From contig JAETNS010000005.1 of the NCBI GenBank assembly GCA_021772015.1, positions 1 through 64,000 of the forward strand: a DNA stretch of 64,000 bases, written 5' to 3'. Shown here piece after piece: positions 42,601 to 50,999 of this stretch. The number at the start of each line of letters is the position of its first letter. Within the stretch, counting starts at the first letter, position 1. The notes below the pieces were generated by a model that worked only from the letters and a program-made list of their open reading frames with translations, was not told the DNA's origin and ran no database searches. Made by a program: the position numbers and the translations under genes. This stretch comes from Prevotellaceae bacterium. GTDB taxonomy: Bacteria; Bacteroidota; Bacteroidia; Bacteroidales; Muribaculaceae.

Positions 42601-44210
42601 GGCTGGTAGGAGAGAACAATCTCCCCGATATGAACAAGACCACTGTGCAGGTGTTCACCGCCGACGGTCAGCTCGTCACCCTCGATGAGTTCGCTCATTA
42701 TGAGAAACTCCCTGAGGAAAATGCGTGGAACCGTCTGCGCTATTCCTTGCAAGAGTTTGCCGGGCAGACCATCCGCATCCGCATCATCGGCGAAGCCGTC
42801 GGTTTCATTTACCATCTTTATGATGCTGTCACAATCTACAATGAAGTGCCGTTCGACCTGTCTGTAAAGATTGCCGCTCCCGGGAAAGTTAGCACCGGCG
42901 AGACTTTCCCCATCTCCGTGGATGTCGTCAATGAAGGGGCTATGGATGTTGATGAGTTCTCTGTAAGCCTCTTGCGCAATGGTGAATTGATTGATACATA
43001 CACCTCTGCAAATGGCCTTGCTTTCGACGAATCAGAACGGGTGGAGTTCACATCCAGCATTGGGCTGTATGACGATCCCACGGCTGTCTACTCCGCTATG
43101 ATTCACTATGAGGCCGACGGCAACGAGGCCAACAATGAGGCTTCAGCCACTGTAAGTCGTATCGTGGTCGACTATCCCGTACCTACGAGCTTGGCCGGGG
43201 AGAATGTCAGCGAAGGAGTAAGTCTTACCTGGCTGGCCCCGGAGATTCCCGATCAGACTGTCGTTGGGACCACGGAGACGTTTGAATCGGCTGAAAGTTT
43301 CGCCGACGAATATGACGGATGGCTTTTCATAGATAACGATCAGGCTCCCATCGGCGGTTTCTCCGGTCTGGAGATTCCCGGTCATCCCTCCCGTTCAAAG
43401 AGCTCGTTCTTCATTTTCGATACCGATCTGCTTGCTGATGACGATAAGTCGAAGGCTTCCTTCGAGGCCCACAGCGGTAAGAAATATCTCGCTTGCATGT
43501 ATGCCATCCAGGGAGAACTCGATGACTGGGCCGTTTCACCCCGTCTGACAGGCGAGGAGCAGGAGATTTCATTCTTTGCCCGCAGCTACAACAGCAGTTA
43601 TCCCGAGAAGATCGAAGTATATGCGATCAGTTCTGATGATGCCGCCAATACGGAAGCTTACGAATGTGTTATGGAAACCGTAACCGTGCCTTTGGAGTGG
43701 ACCGAATACAAAGTTACCCTTCCCGCAGGGACCCGGCATTTCGCCATCAGGTCTTGTGCCGAGGATTCCTTCATGCTGCTTGTCGACGATGTCACCTTCA
43801 AGCGCCTCGAAGGCTTCGATGGTGTGCTGATGGGTTATAACGTTTATTGTGACGGCGCGCGTATCAATGACACAACCGTTGAGAATGCCTCTCATATCCA
43901 CTCCTATGCGCCGGAAGGCCCCCACACCTATCATGTGACTGCTGTCTATGACAAGGGAGAATCAGAGCTCTCCGAGCCACTGCTGATGGAGAAGTCGAAT
44001 GTTGAAGGGGTAACATCAATGGCTCAGCCGAGTGTGAAAGCCGATGGCCGCGTCATCATCGTCAATGGTGCTGAAGGGCTTAAGGTCGATATCTACACCA
44101 TCGACGGGCGCACGCTTCTGTCTGCTCTCGGCAACACACGCATGGCGGTTGCCCCGGCCATCTATATGGTCCGTGTGGGCACACTCACCTTCAAGGTGAT
44201 CGTCCGCTGA
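39672..44210 (+). CDS. Large secreted multidomain protein (propeller-like, FnIII, choice-of-anchor-J-type modules, T9SS tail)
   Basis: Start at the ATG 39672 (1512 residues), which opens the signal peptide MRKSITNVCALLGLCLGVAL; a TTG four codons upstream is less likely. Residues about 100-345 have propeller-like repeats (GLGCDDSGQYWGLTTEGQLL). Several fibronectin-III-like modules follow. Two galactose-binding/choice-of-anchor-J-like segments are marked by DDWLFTPGIEL and DDWAVSPRL. The end is a T9SS type A tail (VDIYTIDGRTLL...FKVIVR). It is probably surface-exposed or released; no catalytic site recognised. A strong hairpin follows at 44259-44299. Confidence 0.82.
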   Translation: MRKSITNVCALLGLCLGVALMAGQTAPAAPLLPKTTSSGPSVSAAAVPVEQMPQQLPVKFPQPLLTRSLEAAQLDGIRPLTSDAVVRNRRAVMSATSASRAMSNAIGLQAYVFYGKYPKGVYNIPRSTVEDFELVLQPGSDYSCNFGCVFDGNVIHMGVVENGYYGANYYYVELDANTGSQLRKTKLNAGEYDILAQACALDPTTGDVYGVFMSKDFNTKNWAKAKYTSPVGSSVIKAGFEPTIMGLGCDDSGQYWGLTTEGQLLKIDKTNGDYEVVAQTEVVSGSTYAVSGCVNSRDNTFIQSTMTSSSSSALYEVDLATGATTKLLDFATGYQFGGLHTWAYPEKAPLAPQVTLGCEMGSMDATVTMTMPTELFDGTPIGEQQVSYTIKYGSNAADVREGTAAAGATVTESITFPFAGMKEIIVYCHNDAGDSPKVKESIFVGKGTPKAPQNVLLTWDDGIATLTWDAVTEGSDMGYFNPDEIRYDITDLSGTLVKEDAEGTSASFEVAEPASGVISIGYKVKAKNGDRKSFDTASNTISLGHYSAPVTIEFTSKDIFGQHVVVDGNADGKTWSFGSRVAEYTFHSSNTADDWLFTPGIELTGGKAYSVKATAKGSKSYPEKMEIKAGQGLTADAMTISVADVMEFNTNDEMVQEGFFLCPESGMYNIGFHALSDPNMNRLKMSKYEVEELTSCLIPAAVADMSVNPSTVGDLTATITFTLPVKSILGDDLEGEVTYTLLCGDREVKTATAGVGEPISVEDTVEAEGDYTYTVTCSNATGTGPKASVSAFIGPLAASAPTGFTVSKSGDNTLHFTWSAVTTDEAGHQLPAENITYSLFAIENGNPTAILAENITSCEYDMEVTIPDNQEVVVYGLAAFNRGKNSSLVGAQILLGRDYEMPVVYTGAESLQNYVLFVQGSGNVGIGSSASMGITAADGDDSYFVIQNQSAGGMGAILTGNIAVNGESPMLSFFVYRLVGENNLPDMNKTTVQVFTADGQLVTLDEFAHYEKLPEENAWNRLRYSLQEFAGQTIRIRIIGEAVGFIYHLYDAVTIYNEVPFDLSVKIAAPGKVSTGETFPISVDVVNEGAMDVDEFSVSLLRNGELIDTYTSANGLAFDESERVEFTSSIGLYDDPTAVYSAMIHYEADGNEANNEASATVSRIVVDYPVPTSLAGENVSEGVSLTWLAPEIPDQTVVGTTETFESAESFADEYDGWLFIDNDQAPIGGFSGLEIPGHPSRSKSSFFIFDTDLLADDDKSKASFEAHSGKKYLACMYAIQGELDDWAVSPRLTGEEQEISFFARSYNSSYPEKIEVYAISSDDAANTEAYECVMETVTVPLEWTEYKVTLPAGTRHFAIRSCAEDSFMLLVDDVTFKRLEGFDGVLMGYNVYCDGARINDTTVENASHIHSYAPEGPHTYHVTAVYDKGESELSEPLLMEKSNVEGVTSMAQPSVKADGRVIIVNGAEGLKVDIYTIDGRTLLSALGNTRMAVAPAIYMVRVGTLTFKVIVR

Positions 44211-44258
44211 TAGATCCACGGTTTGGCCACACACAGTGTGTCCCGAACGCTAACCTTA

Positions 44259-44299
44259 ACGACGCTGTGTTAAAATTCAATATTTTGGGACAGCGTCGT
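44259..44299 (+). terminator. Hairpin terminator after the 1512-residue protein gene
   Basis: ACGACGCTGT (44259-44268) pairs perfectly with ACAGCGTCGT (44290-44299); the interior AAAAT/ATTTT can extend the stem. The T-rich stretch after it is short. Confidence 0.6.
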
Positions 44300-44391
44300 C
44301 TAATTTCTTGTCCGGATGGCGAGCTAAATCGCGTTCACGCTTCAAGAAGGACGGGAGAATGCAGGGAAAATCGCATGAAAATGTTGATTTT

Positions 44392-44423
44392 TTTGTTTGA
44401 ATGAATAAAAAGCATTAACTTTG
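44392..44423 (+). promoter_or_regulatory. Promoter of the pseudouridine synthase gene
   Basis: TTTG (44392-44395), exactly 20 bp, then TAACTTTG (44416-44423): full match to the Bacteroidetes sigma-ABfr consensus. It implies a 5' leader of about 190 nt. Confidence 0.8.
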
Positions 44424-44617
44424 GCGTTAATAAAGAGGGATTGGGCCGAACGGTCCGCCCCGGAGCTGCCTCGGCGACGAGGTAGTTTGCCGGAATTTAT
44501 TCGCAACCATCAACAATACAGAAATTTAACTCCATTCAACGACCGGATTGTGTAAACCCAAAATCCTTTTAAAATCCAACACCATTTGTAAACAACATTT
44601 TTTCCAGTATCCTGATT

Positions 44618-46213
44618 ATGGAATCCAACGACGCAAAGAAACCTAAACGTCCGCGCATTGGCCAAATTCCCGGCGCTGCCGACAACGCCTCCGGCCTTTC
44701 AGACTACCATTACGAGAAAAAGCCTTATGCCGCCCCGTCATCATCTGTCCCTTCTGCCGACAAACCTGTCGCAGCGGAAGGCTCGGATCGTCCGGCTGCT
44801 GCCTATGGCGAACGTGCCAACAACGGCTATCAGCCCCGTCCTTACCAGCCGCGTAACAATTACGGTCAAGGCGGATACGGCAATAACCGTCAGGGAGGTT
44901 ACAACAACAATCGCCAGGGTGGCTACAACAATAACCGTCAGGGAGGTTACAACAACCGCCAGGGTGGCTATAACAACCAGGGCGGCTACAACCGTTACAA
45001 CAATAATTACCAGCCCCGTCCTTACCAGCCCCGCACTGAAGGAACTCCCGCTGAAGGAGCGGAGAACCAGACACCGGCGGCCGGCGAGCAGACGACAGGC
45101 TATCAGCCCCGTCAGAACAACTACCAGCCCCGTCCTTACAACAACAATCGCCAAGGAGGCTACAACAATAACCGTCAGGGAGGTTATAACAACAACCGTC
45201 AGGGCGGCTACAATAATAACCGTCAGGGAGGTTACAACAACCGCCAAGGCGGCTACAACAATAACCGTCAAGGTGGTTACAACAACCAGGGCGGCTATAA
45301 CAAGGGTGGCTACAATAACAACCGTCAAGGCGGCTACAACAATAACCGCCAGGGGGGATACAACAACCAAGGCGGCTACAACAAGGGCGGCTACAATAAC
45401 AACCGTCGTCCGCAGAACGGGCCGGTACGTCAGGGCAAGAGCTTTGTGCCGCGTCCCAAACGGATCGAATATGAGTTGCCGCTGCCCGATCCCAACGAGC
45501 AGATCCGTCTCAACAAATTCCTCGCCAATGCCGGGCTTTGCTCACGCCGCGAGGCTGACGAATACATACAGCAGGGTCTGGTCAAGGTCAACGGCAATGT
45601 CGTGACCGAACTGGGATCCAAGATCGGCCACGCCGACACTGTCGAGTTCAAGGAGCAGGCTGTCGCTCTCGAGAGCAAGTGCTACATCCTTCTCAACAAG
45701 CCGAAAGACTGCGTGACCACCTCCGACGACCCCAACGGCCGCACCACAGTCCTTGACCTCGTCAAGGGCGCATGCACCGAGCGCATCTATCCCGTAGGTC
45801 GTCTCGACCGCAATACCACCGGCGTGCTTCTGCTTACCAATGACGGAGATCTCGCTTCGAAGCTGACTCATCCCAAATATGTCAAGAAGAAGATCTATCA
45901 TGTCTGGACCGACAAGGATATCGCCGAGGAGGACATGCAGCGTATTGCCGACGGTATAGAGCTTGAAGATGGGGAGATCCATGCCGACGCGATCTCCTAT
46001 GTAACCGAGACCGACCGCAACCAGGCCGGTATCGAGATCCATTCGGGGCGCAACCGTATCGTCCGCAGGATCTTCGAGGCCCTTGGCTACCACGTGACGA
46101 AACTCGACCGCGTCTACTTCGCCGGACTCACCAAGAAGAACCTGCCCCGAGGACGCTGGCGTTACCTGACCCAGGAGGAGGTCAACTTCCTGAAAATGGG
46201 CTCATTTGAATAA
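44618..46213 (+). CDS. RsuA/RluB-family pseudouridine synthase with long N-terminal Asn/Gly/Tyr/Arg repeat region
   Basis: This 531-residue protein has a disordered head (about 1-285) dominated by GGYNNNRQ-type repeats in two blocks (about 85-130 and 170-270), separated by a proline-rich linker (YQPRPYQPR). The enzyme part has an S4 domain (IRLNKFLANAGLCSRREADEYI, about 290-340) and the catalytic domain with GRLDRNTTGVLLLTNDG, catalytic Asp397. The enzyme converts uridine to pseudouridine in rRNA; the RluB/RluE/RluF/RsuA subtype cannot be fixed by eye. The repeats probably bind RNA or promote condensation. Confidence 0.93.
   Translation: MESNDAKKPKRPRIGQIPGAADNASGLSDYHYEKKPYAAPSSSVPSADKPVAAEGSDRPAAAYGERANNGYQPRPYQPRNNYGQGGYGNNRQGGYNNNRQGGYNNNRQGGYNNRQGGYNNQGGYNRYNNNYQPRPYQPRTEGTPAEGAENQTPAAGEQTTGYQPRQNNYQPRPYNNNRQGGYNNNRQGGYNNNRQGGYNNNRQGGYNNRQGGYNNNRQGGYNNQGGYNKGGYNNNRQGGYNNNRQGGYNNQGGYNKGGYNNNRRPQNGPVRQGKSFVPRPKRIEYELPLPDPNEQIRLNKFLANAGLCSRREADEYIQQGLVKVNGNVVTELGSKIGHADTVEFKEQAVALESKCYILLNKPKDCVTTSDDPNGRTTVLDLVKGACTERIYPVGRLDRNTTGVLLLTNDGDLASKLTHPKYVKKKIYHVWTDKDIAEEDMQRIADGIELEDGEIHADAISYVTETDRNQAGIEIHSGRNRIVRRIFEALGYHVTKLDRVYFAGLTKKNLPRGRWRYLTQEEVNFLKMGSFE
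44867..45412 (+). repeat. In-gene tandem repeats encoding GGYNNNRQ units
   Basis: About twenty imperfect 15-27-bp units of the GGCTACAACAATAACCGTCA type lie in two blocks (about 44867-45000 and 45135-45412) inside the pseudouridine synthase gene. Third-base variation between units (CGT/CGC, AAC/AAT) indicates selection on the protein rather than a very recent expansion. Confidence 0.85.
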
Positions 46214-46223
46214 AGTTCCCAAA

Positions 46224-46262
46224 CAAGGAGATTGCCGGTGATTCATGTCGGCAATCTCCTTG
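46224..46262 (+). terminator. Hairpin between the pseudouridine synthase gene and asnS
   Basis: CAAGGAGATTGCC (46224-46236) pairs with GGCAATCTCCTTG (46250-46262), 13 bp perfect. It sits 10 nt after the stop codon and 20 nt before the asnS start, so it may separate or attenuate the two. Confidence 0.65.
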
Positions 46263-46281
46263 AAAAATTAAGAGTTTAATT

Positions 46282-47676
46282 ATGAAACGGACTAAGATAA
46301 ACGACATATTCCGCGACTCCGCCACATTGGTCGGCAAGGAAATCTGCGTCAAAGGGTGGGTTCGTACCCGCCGGGGAAACAAGCATGTACAGTTCGTCGC
46401 CCTCAATGACGGCTCGACCATCAAGAACCTCCAGATAGTCCTTGACATGGGTGTTTTCTCCGAGGAGGAACTCAAACCTGTGACCACCGGGTCTGCGATA
46501 TGCGTAGAAGGCCTTCTTGTGGAGTCAATGGGCAAAGGGCAGTCTGTCGAGGTGCAAGCCAAGAAGCTGGAGGTATACGGTACTGCCGATCCTGAGGCGT
46601 ATCCTCTCCAGAAAAAGGGACATTCGCTTGAATTCCTGCGTGAGATAGCCCACCTGCGTCCGAGGACCAACACTTTCTCGGCCGTGCTGCGCGTACGCTC
46701 CACTCTCGCCTACGCCATCCACCGTTATTTCCAGGAACGGGGATTCTATTACCTCAACACACCTCTTATCACCGCCAGCGATTGCGAGGGAGCAGGGGCT
46801 ATGTTCCAGGTAACGACCCTTGACATGGAGAATCCGCCTAAGACCGAGGATGGGAAAATCGATTTCTCGACCGACTTCTTCGGCAAGCCCACGGCATTGA
46901 CTGTAAGCGGCCAGCTCGAAGGGGAGCTTGGAGCCACGGCTCTGGGTGCCATCTATACGTTCGGCCCCACATTCCGTGCCGAAAACTCAAACACCCCCCG
47001 ACACCTGGCTGAGTTCTGGATGATAGAGCCGGAGGTCGCTTTCATCGACATCGATGAGAATATGGACCTGGCTGAGGATTTCCTGAAATACTGTATCAGG
47101 TATGCTCTCGACAACTGCCGCGATGACATCGAATTCCTTTCGGAGCATTACGACAAGGAGCTGATCTCGCGTCTGGAGTCTGTCGTCAACCAGGAGTTCG
47201 TCAGGTTGACATACACCGAAGGGGTCAAGCTCCTCGAAGAGAGCGGCCACAAGTTCGAGTTCCCGGTGAAATGGGGTGTCGACCTGCAGAGCGAGCATGA
47301 GCGCTATCTTGTGGAGCATTATTTCAAACGTCCGGTCATACTCACGGGCTATCCCAAGGAGATCAAGGCCTTCTACATGAAACTCAACGACGATGGCAAG
47401 ACTGTCCGCGCTATGGATGTTCTTTTCCCTGCTATCGGCGAGATCATCGGAGGTTCGGAACGCGAGGAGAATTACGACAAGCTGATGACGCGTATCGAGG
47501 AGATGAATATCCCGATGAAAGACATGTGGTGGTATCTCGACACCCGTCGCTTCGGTACCGTCCCCCATTCCGGCTTCGGACTTGGCTTCGAACGTCTTGT
47601 GCTCTTCGTCACCGGCATGACCAACATCCGCGATGTGATCCCCTTCCCCCGTACACCCAAGTCGGCTGAATTCTGA
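46282..47676 (+). CDS. asnS: Asparaginyl-tRNA synthetase
   Basis: This 464-residue class IIb synthetase has an N-terminal OB-fold anticodon domain ([23 protein letters not shown]). The core includes [22 protein letters not shown] (motif 2) and [22 protein letters not shown] (motif 3). The Asn rather than Asp assignment rests on overall similarity to bacterial AsnRS. Length is normal. It ends in a strong hairpin at 47702-47743. Confidence 0.96.
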   Translation: MKRTKINDIFRDSATLVGKEICVKGWVRTRRGNKHVQFVALNDGSTIKNLQIVLDMGVFSEEELKPVTTGSAICVEGLLVESMGKGQSVEVQAKKLEVYGTADPEAYPLQKKGHSLEFLREIAHLRPRTNTFSAVLRVRSTLAYAIHRYFQERGFYYLNTPLITASDCEGAGAMFQVTTLDMENPPKTEDGKIDFSTDFFGKPTALTVSGQLEGELGATALGAIYTFGPTFRAENSNTPRHLAEFWMIEPEVAFIDIDENMDLAEDFLKYCIRYALDNCRDDIEFLSEHYDKELISRLESVVNQEFVRLTYTEGVKLLEESGHKFEFPVKWGVDLQSEHERYLVEHYFKRPVILTGYPKEIKAFYMKLNDDGKTVRAMDVLFPAIGEIIGGSEREENYDKLMTRIEEMNIPMKDMWWYLDTRRFGTVPHSGFGLGFERLVLFVTGMTNIRDVIPFPRTPKSAEF

Positions 47677-47701
47677 TATTCTAACCCGATGTCATTGTAA
47701 T

Positions 47702-47743
47702 CCGGGCGGTTGGTGTGTTGAAATCGACACACCGACCGCCCGG
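47702..47743 (+). terminator. Terminator of asnS
   Basis: A 17-bp stem with one G/T pair: 47702-47718 pairs with 47727-47743 (outer CCGGGCGG/CCGCCCGG), followed by TTGCTGTTT. Located 25 nt after the stop codon. Confidence 0.75.
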
Positions 47744-47856
47744 TTGCTGTTTAGGATCATAAGTTCTAAAAATAGTCCGATAGATTCGCGATAGATTTGC
47801 GGCAGCTATCATGTATATCAGGAGGCAGCAGGAGCCATCCTGTATGACTTTTTTGT

Positions 47857-47864
47857 AAATTTGC
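47857..47864 (+). promoter_or_regulatory. -7 box before the TPR-HTH regulator
   Basis: TAAATTTG matches TAnnTTTG, 21 nt before the start at 47886. No clear -33 TTTG is present. Confidence 0.45.
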
Positions 47865-47885
47865 ATTGTAATCTATTACTCATCC

Positions 47886-49460
47886 ATGCGCTTTTTACCT
47901 ACATTGATTTTACCGATTATCCTTCTGTCCCTGCTTTTGCCGGGATGCCGGAAGTCTTCTCCGGAAGCGAGGCCTCCGGTTAAATATGAGGAGGGTCTGG
48001 CCGGACAGGCATGGATGATGCTTGACACAGGGGCTGATTTTTCCGAGGTGTTCGCAGTCCAGGAGGAAGCGGTCAGACTCCTTCGGGAAGGGAAGAGCCG
48101 GGAAGATCCCGTGGCAGTGTTGGAGCAGATGGCTTATTTCCTTTTCTCGGAGGGACGACTTGAGGAGGCTTTTATCTATTTCAACGAGGCGGAGGATTCT
48201 CTGAAGAGCTGTCCCGGTCGGCCTGCTTCCGAGAGCGAGGTGATGCTATATGGTGATCTTAGCCAGTTTTATGACCGGCTCGGGATGTCAGAAAAGGCAA
48301 TCGAATACAGTGACTCGGCAATGGCTGTCAGCCGCCGTCTTGGGGGCGCGCTGATGACCGATCTATGGCGGTTCCGGACCCAGATATATGCCAACGACAG
48401 CCATCCGGAGGAAGCCTTCAGCTGTCTCGACAGCGCATGCCGGTCAGTCTTGGCTTACAGCCAGCCTGAAGACACTGCCTTCATGCTCGCCCTCATCGGC
48501 GGAGAGCGCGCCAATCTTATATTGTCCCTGAATCCCTCCCGCGACTCGGTGGCTCTTGCCGCGTCCATACTTGAAAATGCCAGGAGGGCATATGGCGACC
48601 GCGACTTCACCGAGTATATGGGGCCTTTGGGTTATGCCCGTTATCTTCTGGGGGACAAGCAGGAAGGTGTCAGTCTGATGGAGACTGCCGTTAAACGTCT
48701 GCGCAGTTACGGCGACCTTGAGATGTCGTTCCTGGAGATGAGACGGCTGATAGAGGTATGTACCGCCGAGAAAATGTATGACAGTATGAGTGGCCTTTAC
48801 AAAGAATACACCCTCCTGAGCGATTCCATGAGCCGGGCGCGCCATAATCTTGACCTTGTAACAGCGAAGGTCCGCTCCGATGTAGCCGCCAAGCAGCAGG
48901 AAAACCTCATGTTGCAGAAAAAACTTCAGGCTCAACGTCAACAGAAGTCGGTTATCGTGGCTGCGTTTGTCCTGTTTGCCCTGATCACATTGGTGGTAAT
49001 CGTAGTCATCCGCAGACGCTCCTTGAGAATTGAACGCCACCGCGATGTCGAACGCGCCCGGCGTATTTCGGCTGAATCGGGTTTAAACGAAGCGATCAGT
49101 GAGAGAAATTCGGCAATCGAACGACTCGAGACCATCAGGAATGAAATATCTGGCGGGGTGGACACCGACATACTCGAGCGGCCGCAATTCTTCGGCAACA
49201 ATCCCGGATTATTCCTGCGTGCTTTCAATGCCGTTTATCCCCGTTATGCCGATGATTTGCGCCGCGAATATCCCTCGCTGACTGATACCGACGTGATATT
49301 CTGCATGCTTATTTACTTAAAGCATACCACCGATGAGATATCGGTCTATCTCAACATCTCTCGCGCGAGTGTAAACAGTGCCCGCTACCGTATCCGTTCC
49401 AAGCTCAACCTTGCCAAAGCTGACAATCTCGACAGGTTCCTCCAATCCCGCGAGGGGTAA
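47886..49460 (+). CDS. Membrane-anchored TPR protein with C-terminal LuxR-like HTH
   Basis: This 524-residue protein has an N-terminal lipobox-like sequence (LLLPGCRKS), several TPR-like helical pairs (about 60-310) and a transmembrane helix (about 358-376; VAAFVLFALITLVVIVVI). A coiled segment leads to a C-terminal HTH (about 455-520; LTDTDVIFCMLIYLKHTTDEISVYLNISRASVNSARYRIRSKL). Bacteroidetes carry many such membrane TPR-HTH regulators. Signal and targets are unknown. The next gene (DUF4988 lipoprotein, same strand) is a plausible target. Confidence 0.8.
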   Translation: MRFLPTLILPIILLSLLLPGCRKSSPEARPPVKYEEGLAGQAWMMLDTGADFSEVFAVQEEAVRLLREGKSREDPVAVLEQMAYFLFSEGRLEEAFIYFNEAEDSLKSCPGRPASESEVMLYGDLSQFYDRLGMSEKAIEYSDSAMAVSRRLGGALMTDLWRFRTQIYANDSHPEEAFSCLDSACRSVLAYSQPEDTAFMLALIGGERANLILSLNPSRDSVALAASILENARRAYGDRDFTEYMGPLGYARYLLGDKQEGVSLMETAVKRLRSYGDLEMSFLEMRRLIEVCTAEKMYDSMSGLYKEYTLLSDSMSRARHNLDLVTAKVRSDVAAKQQENLMLQKKLQAQRQQKSVIVAAFVLFALITLVVIVVIRRRSLRIERHRDVERARRISAESGLNEAISERNSAIERLETIRNEISGGVDTDILERPQFFGNNPGLFLRAFNAVYPRYADDLRREYPSLTDTDVIFCMLIYLKHTTDEISVYLNISRASVNSARYRIRSKLNLAKADNLDRFLQSREG

Positions 49461-49556
49461 TGTCACGCGGCAGCGCATGCGGGCGTGGCGTAATCTGCCA
49501 TACTATTAACGCATTTCTGCGACATTCATACAATAAGAGTCTTTGCGCGAAATGTC

Positions 49557-49564
49557 TAACTTTG
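49557..49564 (+). promoter_or_regulatory. -7 box before the DUF4988-type lipoprotein gene
   Basis: TAACTTTG, 22 nt before the start at 49587. The nearest TTTG (49542-49545) is only 11 bp away, so the -33 is non-standard and may need an activator. Confidence 0.5.
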
Positions 49565-49586
49565 CGGTCAAACCATATCAACTCAC

Positions 49587-50906
49587 ATGAAAGCAAAGAT
49601 TTTACTCAAAAAATTCTCACTCGCCTTTCTTGCTGCGGCATCTATAGTGTCATGCAGTGAATATGACGATTCTGATCTATGGAACGAGGTGAACAGTATC
49701 AAAGACCGTGTGTCGAACATCGAGTCACAGCTCTCGGGTATCAATCAAGACATACAGTCGGTCCATACGCTGGTCAATGCCATCAAGGACAATGTCTATA
49801 TCGTCAGCGTCACTCCGACCGATGACGGGTACGAGATCGTGATGAGCAACGGCAAGCGATTCACAATCAAAAACGGCCGTGACGGCAAGGACGGATATGA
49901 CGGCAAGGACGGTCAGGATGGCAAAGATGGCAAGGATGGTGTCGACGGCTTGACTCCGGTGATCGGTGTTGCTCCGGTTGATGGCGTTTATTACTGGACA
50001 GTAACCATCGGAGGGAAGACGGAGTTTCTTCTCGATGCCCTCGGCAACAAGATCCCGGCCACAGGCTCCGGTGACGGTTCGGTCGCTCCCGCGCCTATCA
50101 TCAAAGTCGACTACTATGGCTATTGGGTCATCAGTTATGACGGCGGTGTGACATTCGACTACATCCGTGACAGCAGCGGCAATCCGGTGAAAGCAGTCGC
50201 CGAAGGAGGTGACGGACTTTTCCTTGACGTGTATCAGGATGGTGACTATGTTGTGTTCGTCCTTACTAACGGGACGATAATACGCATCAAGTCGTGTCAG
50301 TGTGGCAATACTCCGATCGAGGAGGTCGTGCCCCCGGAAATCCTTGAGGATCTTTCTCCGTATATGAACATATATTACGGCACAAATCCTCCTGTTATTG
50401 AAGGCACCTATTTCATTGATCCGTTTGTGACGGTATATTGTCAGGATCAAGGCAACGGCGGATATGATCCGGGTGATAAGGTCAACAGCGAATATGTCGG
50501 CTTCTTCAATCAGGACAACAAGAAACTGACTCTTGATTTCAAAGCGGAGTCAGTCTCAGGCAACTCTTATGAAAAGGGTGACGGTTCGTTCATTGCCGGT
50601 GACGGAAACAACTTCACGGTGTATTTCAACACCGTCGGAGCTACCCAGGGGATATCCACCAAGACAGCTCTGGTCATCAGCGGTACCAAGACTTCCGGCG
50701 GTATCGGCAATCTCCAGTATGCGTTTGTCATGGTGGAGAAAGGTTCGGACCCGGACCATAAGCTCATGGAGGAAGGAGTCTTCCGTGTGTTCAAGGATCA
50801 GGACGGGTTGTCTGAAAAGTCAAGCCACACCTTCAATTTCGCTCCCGCGAAAGCACCCGGTTCCCCGCTGTCCCTATGGTATGACTACATCCGTGTTGTG
50901 AGATAA
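49587..50906 (+). CDS. DUF4988-type surface lipoprotein with coiled-coil and collagen-like segment
   Basis: This 439-residue protein has a lipobox (ASIVSCSE), a short coiled coil (about 32-60; DLWNEVNSIKDRVSNIESQL), a beta segment and about seven collagen-like G-x-y triplets rich in Lys-Asp (about 95-116). A DUF4988/PL29-N-terminal-like part follows (about 117-235; GLTPVIGVAPVDGVYYWTV) and a beta-rich C-terminal domain (about 250-439) I cannot assign. Coiled coil plus G-x-y triplets suggest a trimer at the cell surface. No lyase catalytic domain is attached. Confidence 0.78.
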   Translation: MKAKILLKKFSLAFLAAASIVSCSEYDDSDLWNEVNSIKDRVSNIESQLSGINQDIQSVHTLVNAIKDNVYIVSVTPTDDGYEIVMSNGKRFTIKNGRDGKDGYDGKDGQDGKDGKDGVDGLTPVIGVAPVDGVYYWTVTIGGKTEFLLDALGNKIPATGSGDGSVAPAPIIKVDYYGYWVISYDGGVTFDYIRDSSGNPVKAVAEGGDGLFLDVYQDGDYVVFVLTNGTIIRIKSCQCGNTPIEEVVPPEILEDLSPYMNIYYGTNPPVIEGTYFIDPFVTVYCQDQGNGGYDPGDKVNSEYVGFFNQDNKKLTLDFKAESVSGNSYEKGDGSFIAGDGNNFTVYFNTVGATQGISTKTALVISGTKTSGGIGNLQYAFVMVEKGSDPDHKLMEEGVFRVFKDQDGLSEKSSHTFNFAPAKAPGSPLSLWYDYIRVVR

Positions 50907-50926
50907 TATTATCTCAAATATGAAAA

Positions 50927-50966
50927 CAATGGCGCGTCCGGTATTCGGGCGCGCTATTGTTTTTTT
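50927..50966 (+). terminator. Rho-independent terminator
   Basis: CAATGGCGCG (50927-50936) pairs with CGCGCTATTG (50950-50959), one G/T pair, followed by a run of seven T. Located 20 nt after the DUF4988 lipoprotein stop; the clearest canonical terminator in the window. Confidence 0.9.
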
Positions 50967-50999
50967 GATTTTGTGTTGAAAGGCTTGTTTTATGGAGCG

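Larger units (their letters stand above)
44211..44617. other. 407-bp intergenic region: terminator, promoter and structured leader
   Basis: Contains the terminator hairpin of the preceding gene (44259-44299), a textbook promoter (44392-44423) and an approximately 190-nt leader. The leader has two small hairpins: GGGCC/GGTCC near 44443, and CTGCCTCG/CGAGGTAG at 44466-44485 with a GCGA tetraloop. A-rich unstructured sequence runs from there to the start codon. No small ORF is convincing. Confidence 0.6.

Noticed and set aside
44741..45370. A 209-residue minus-strand ORF rich in Val/Thr/Ala
   Set aside because: It is the antisense shadow of the repetitive GGYNNNRQ codons of the pseudouridine synthase; its low-complexity composition mirrors the repeats.
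44867..45412. Regularly spaced repeats that might suggest a CRISPR array
   Set aside because: The units are in frame within an enzyme gene, have no unique spacers and vary at third codon positions.
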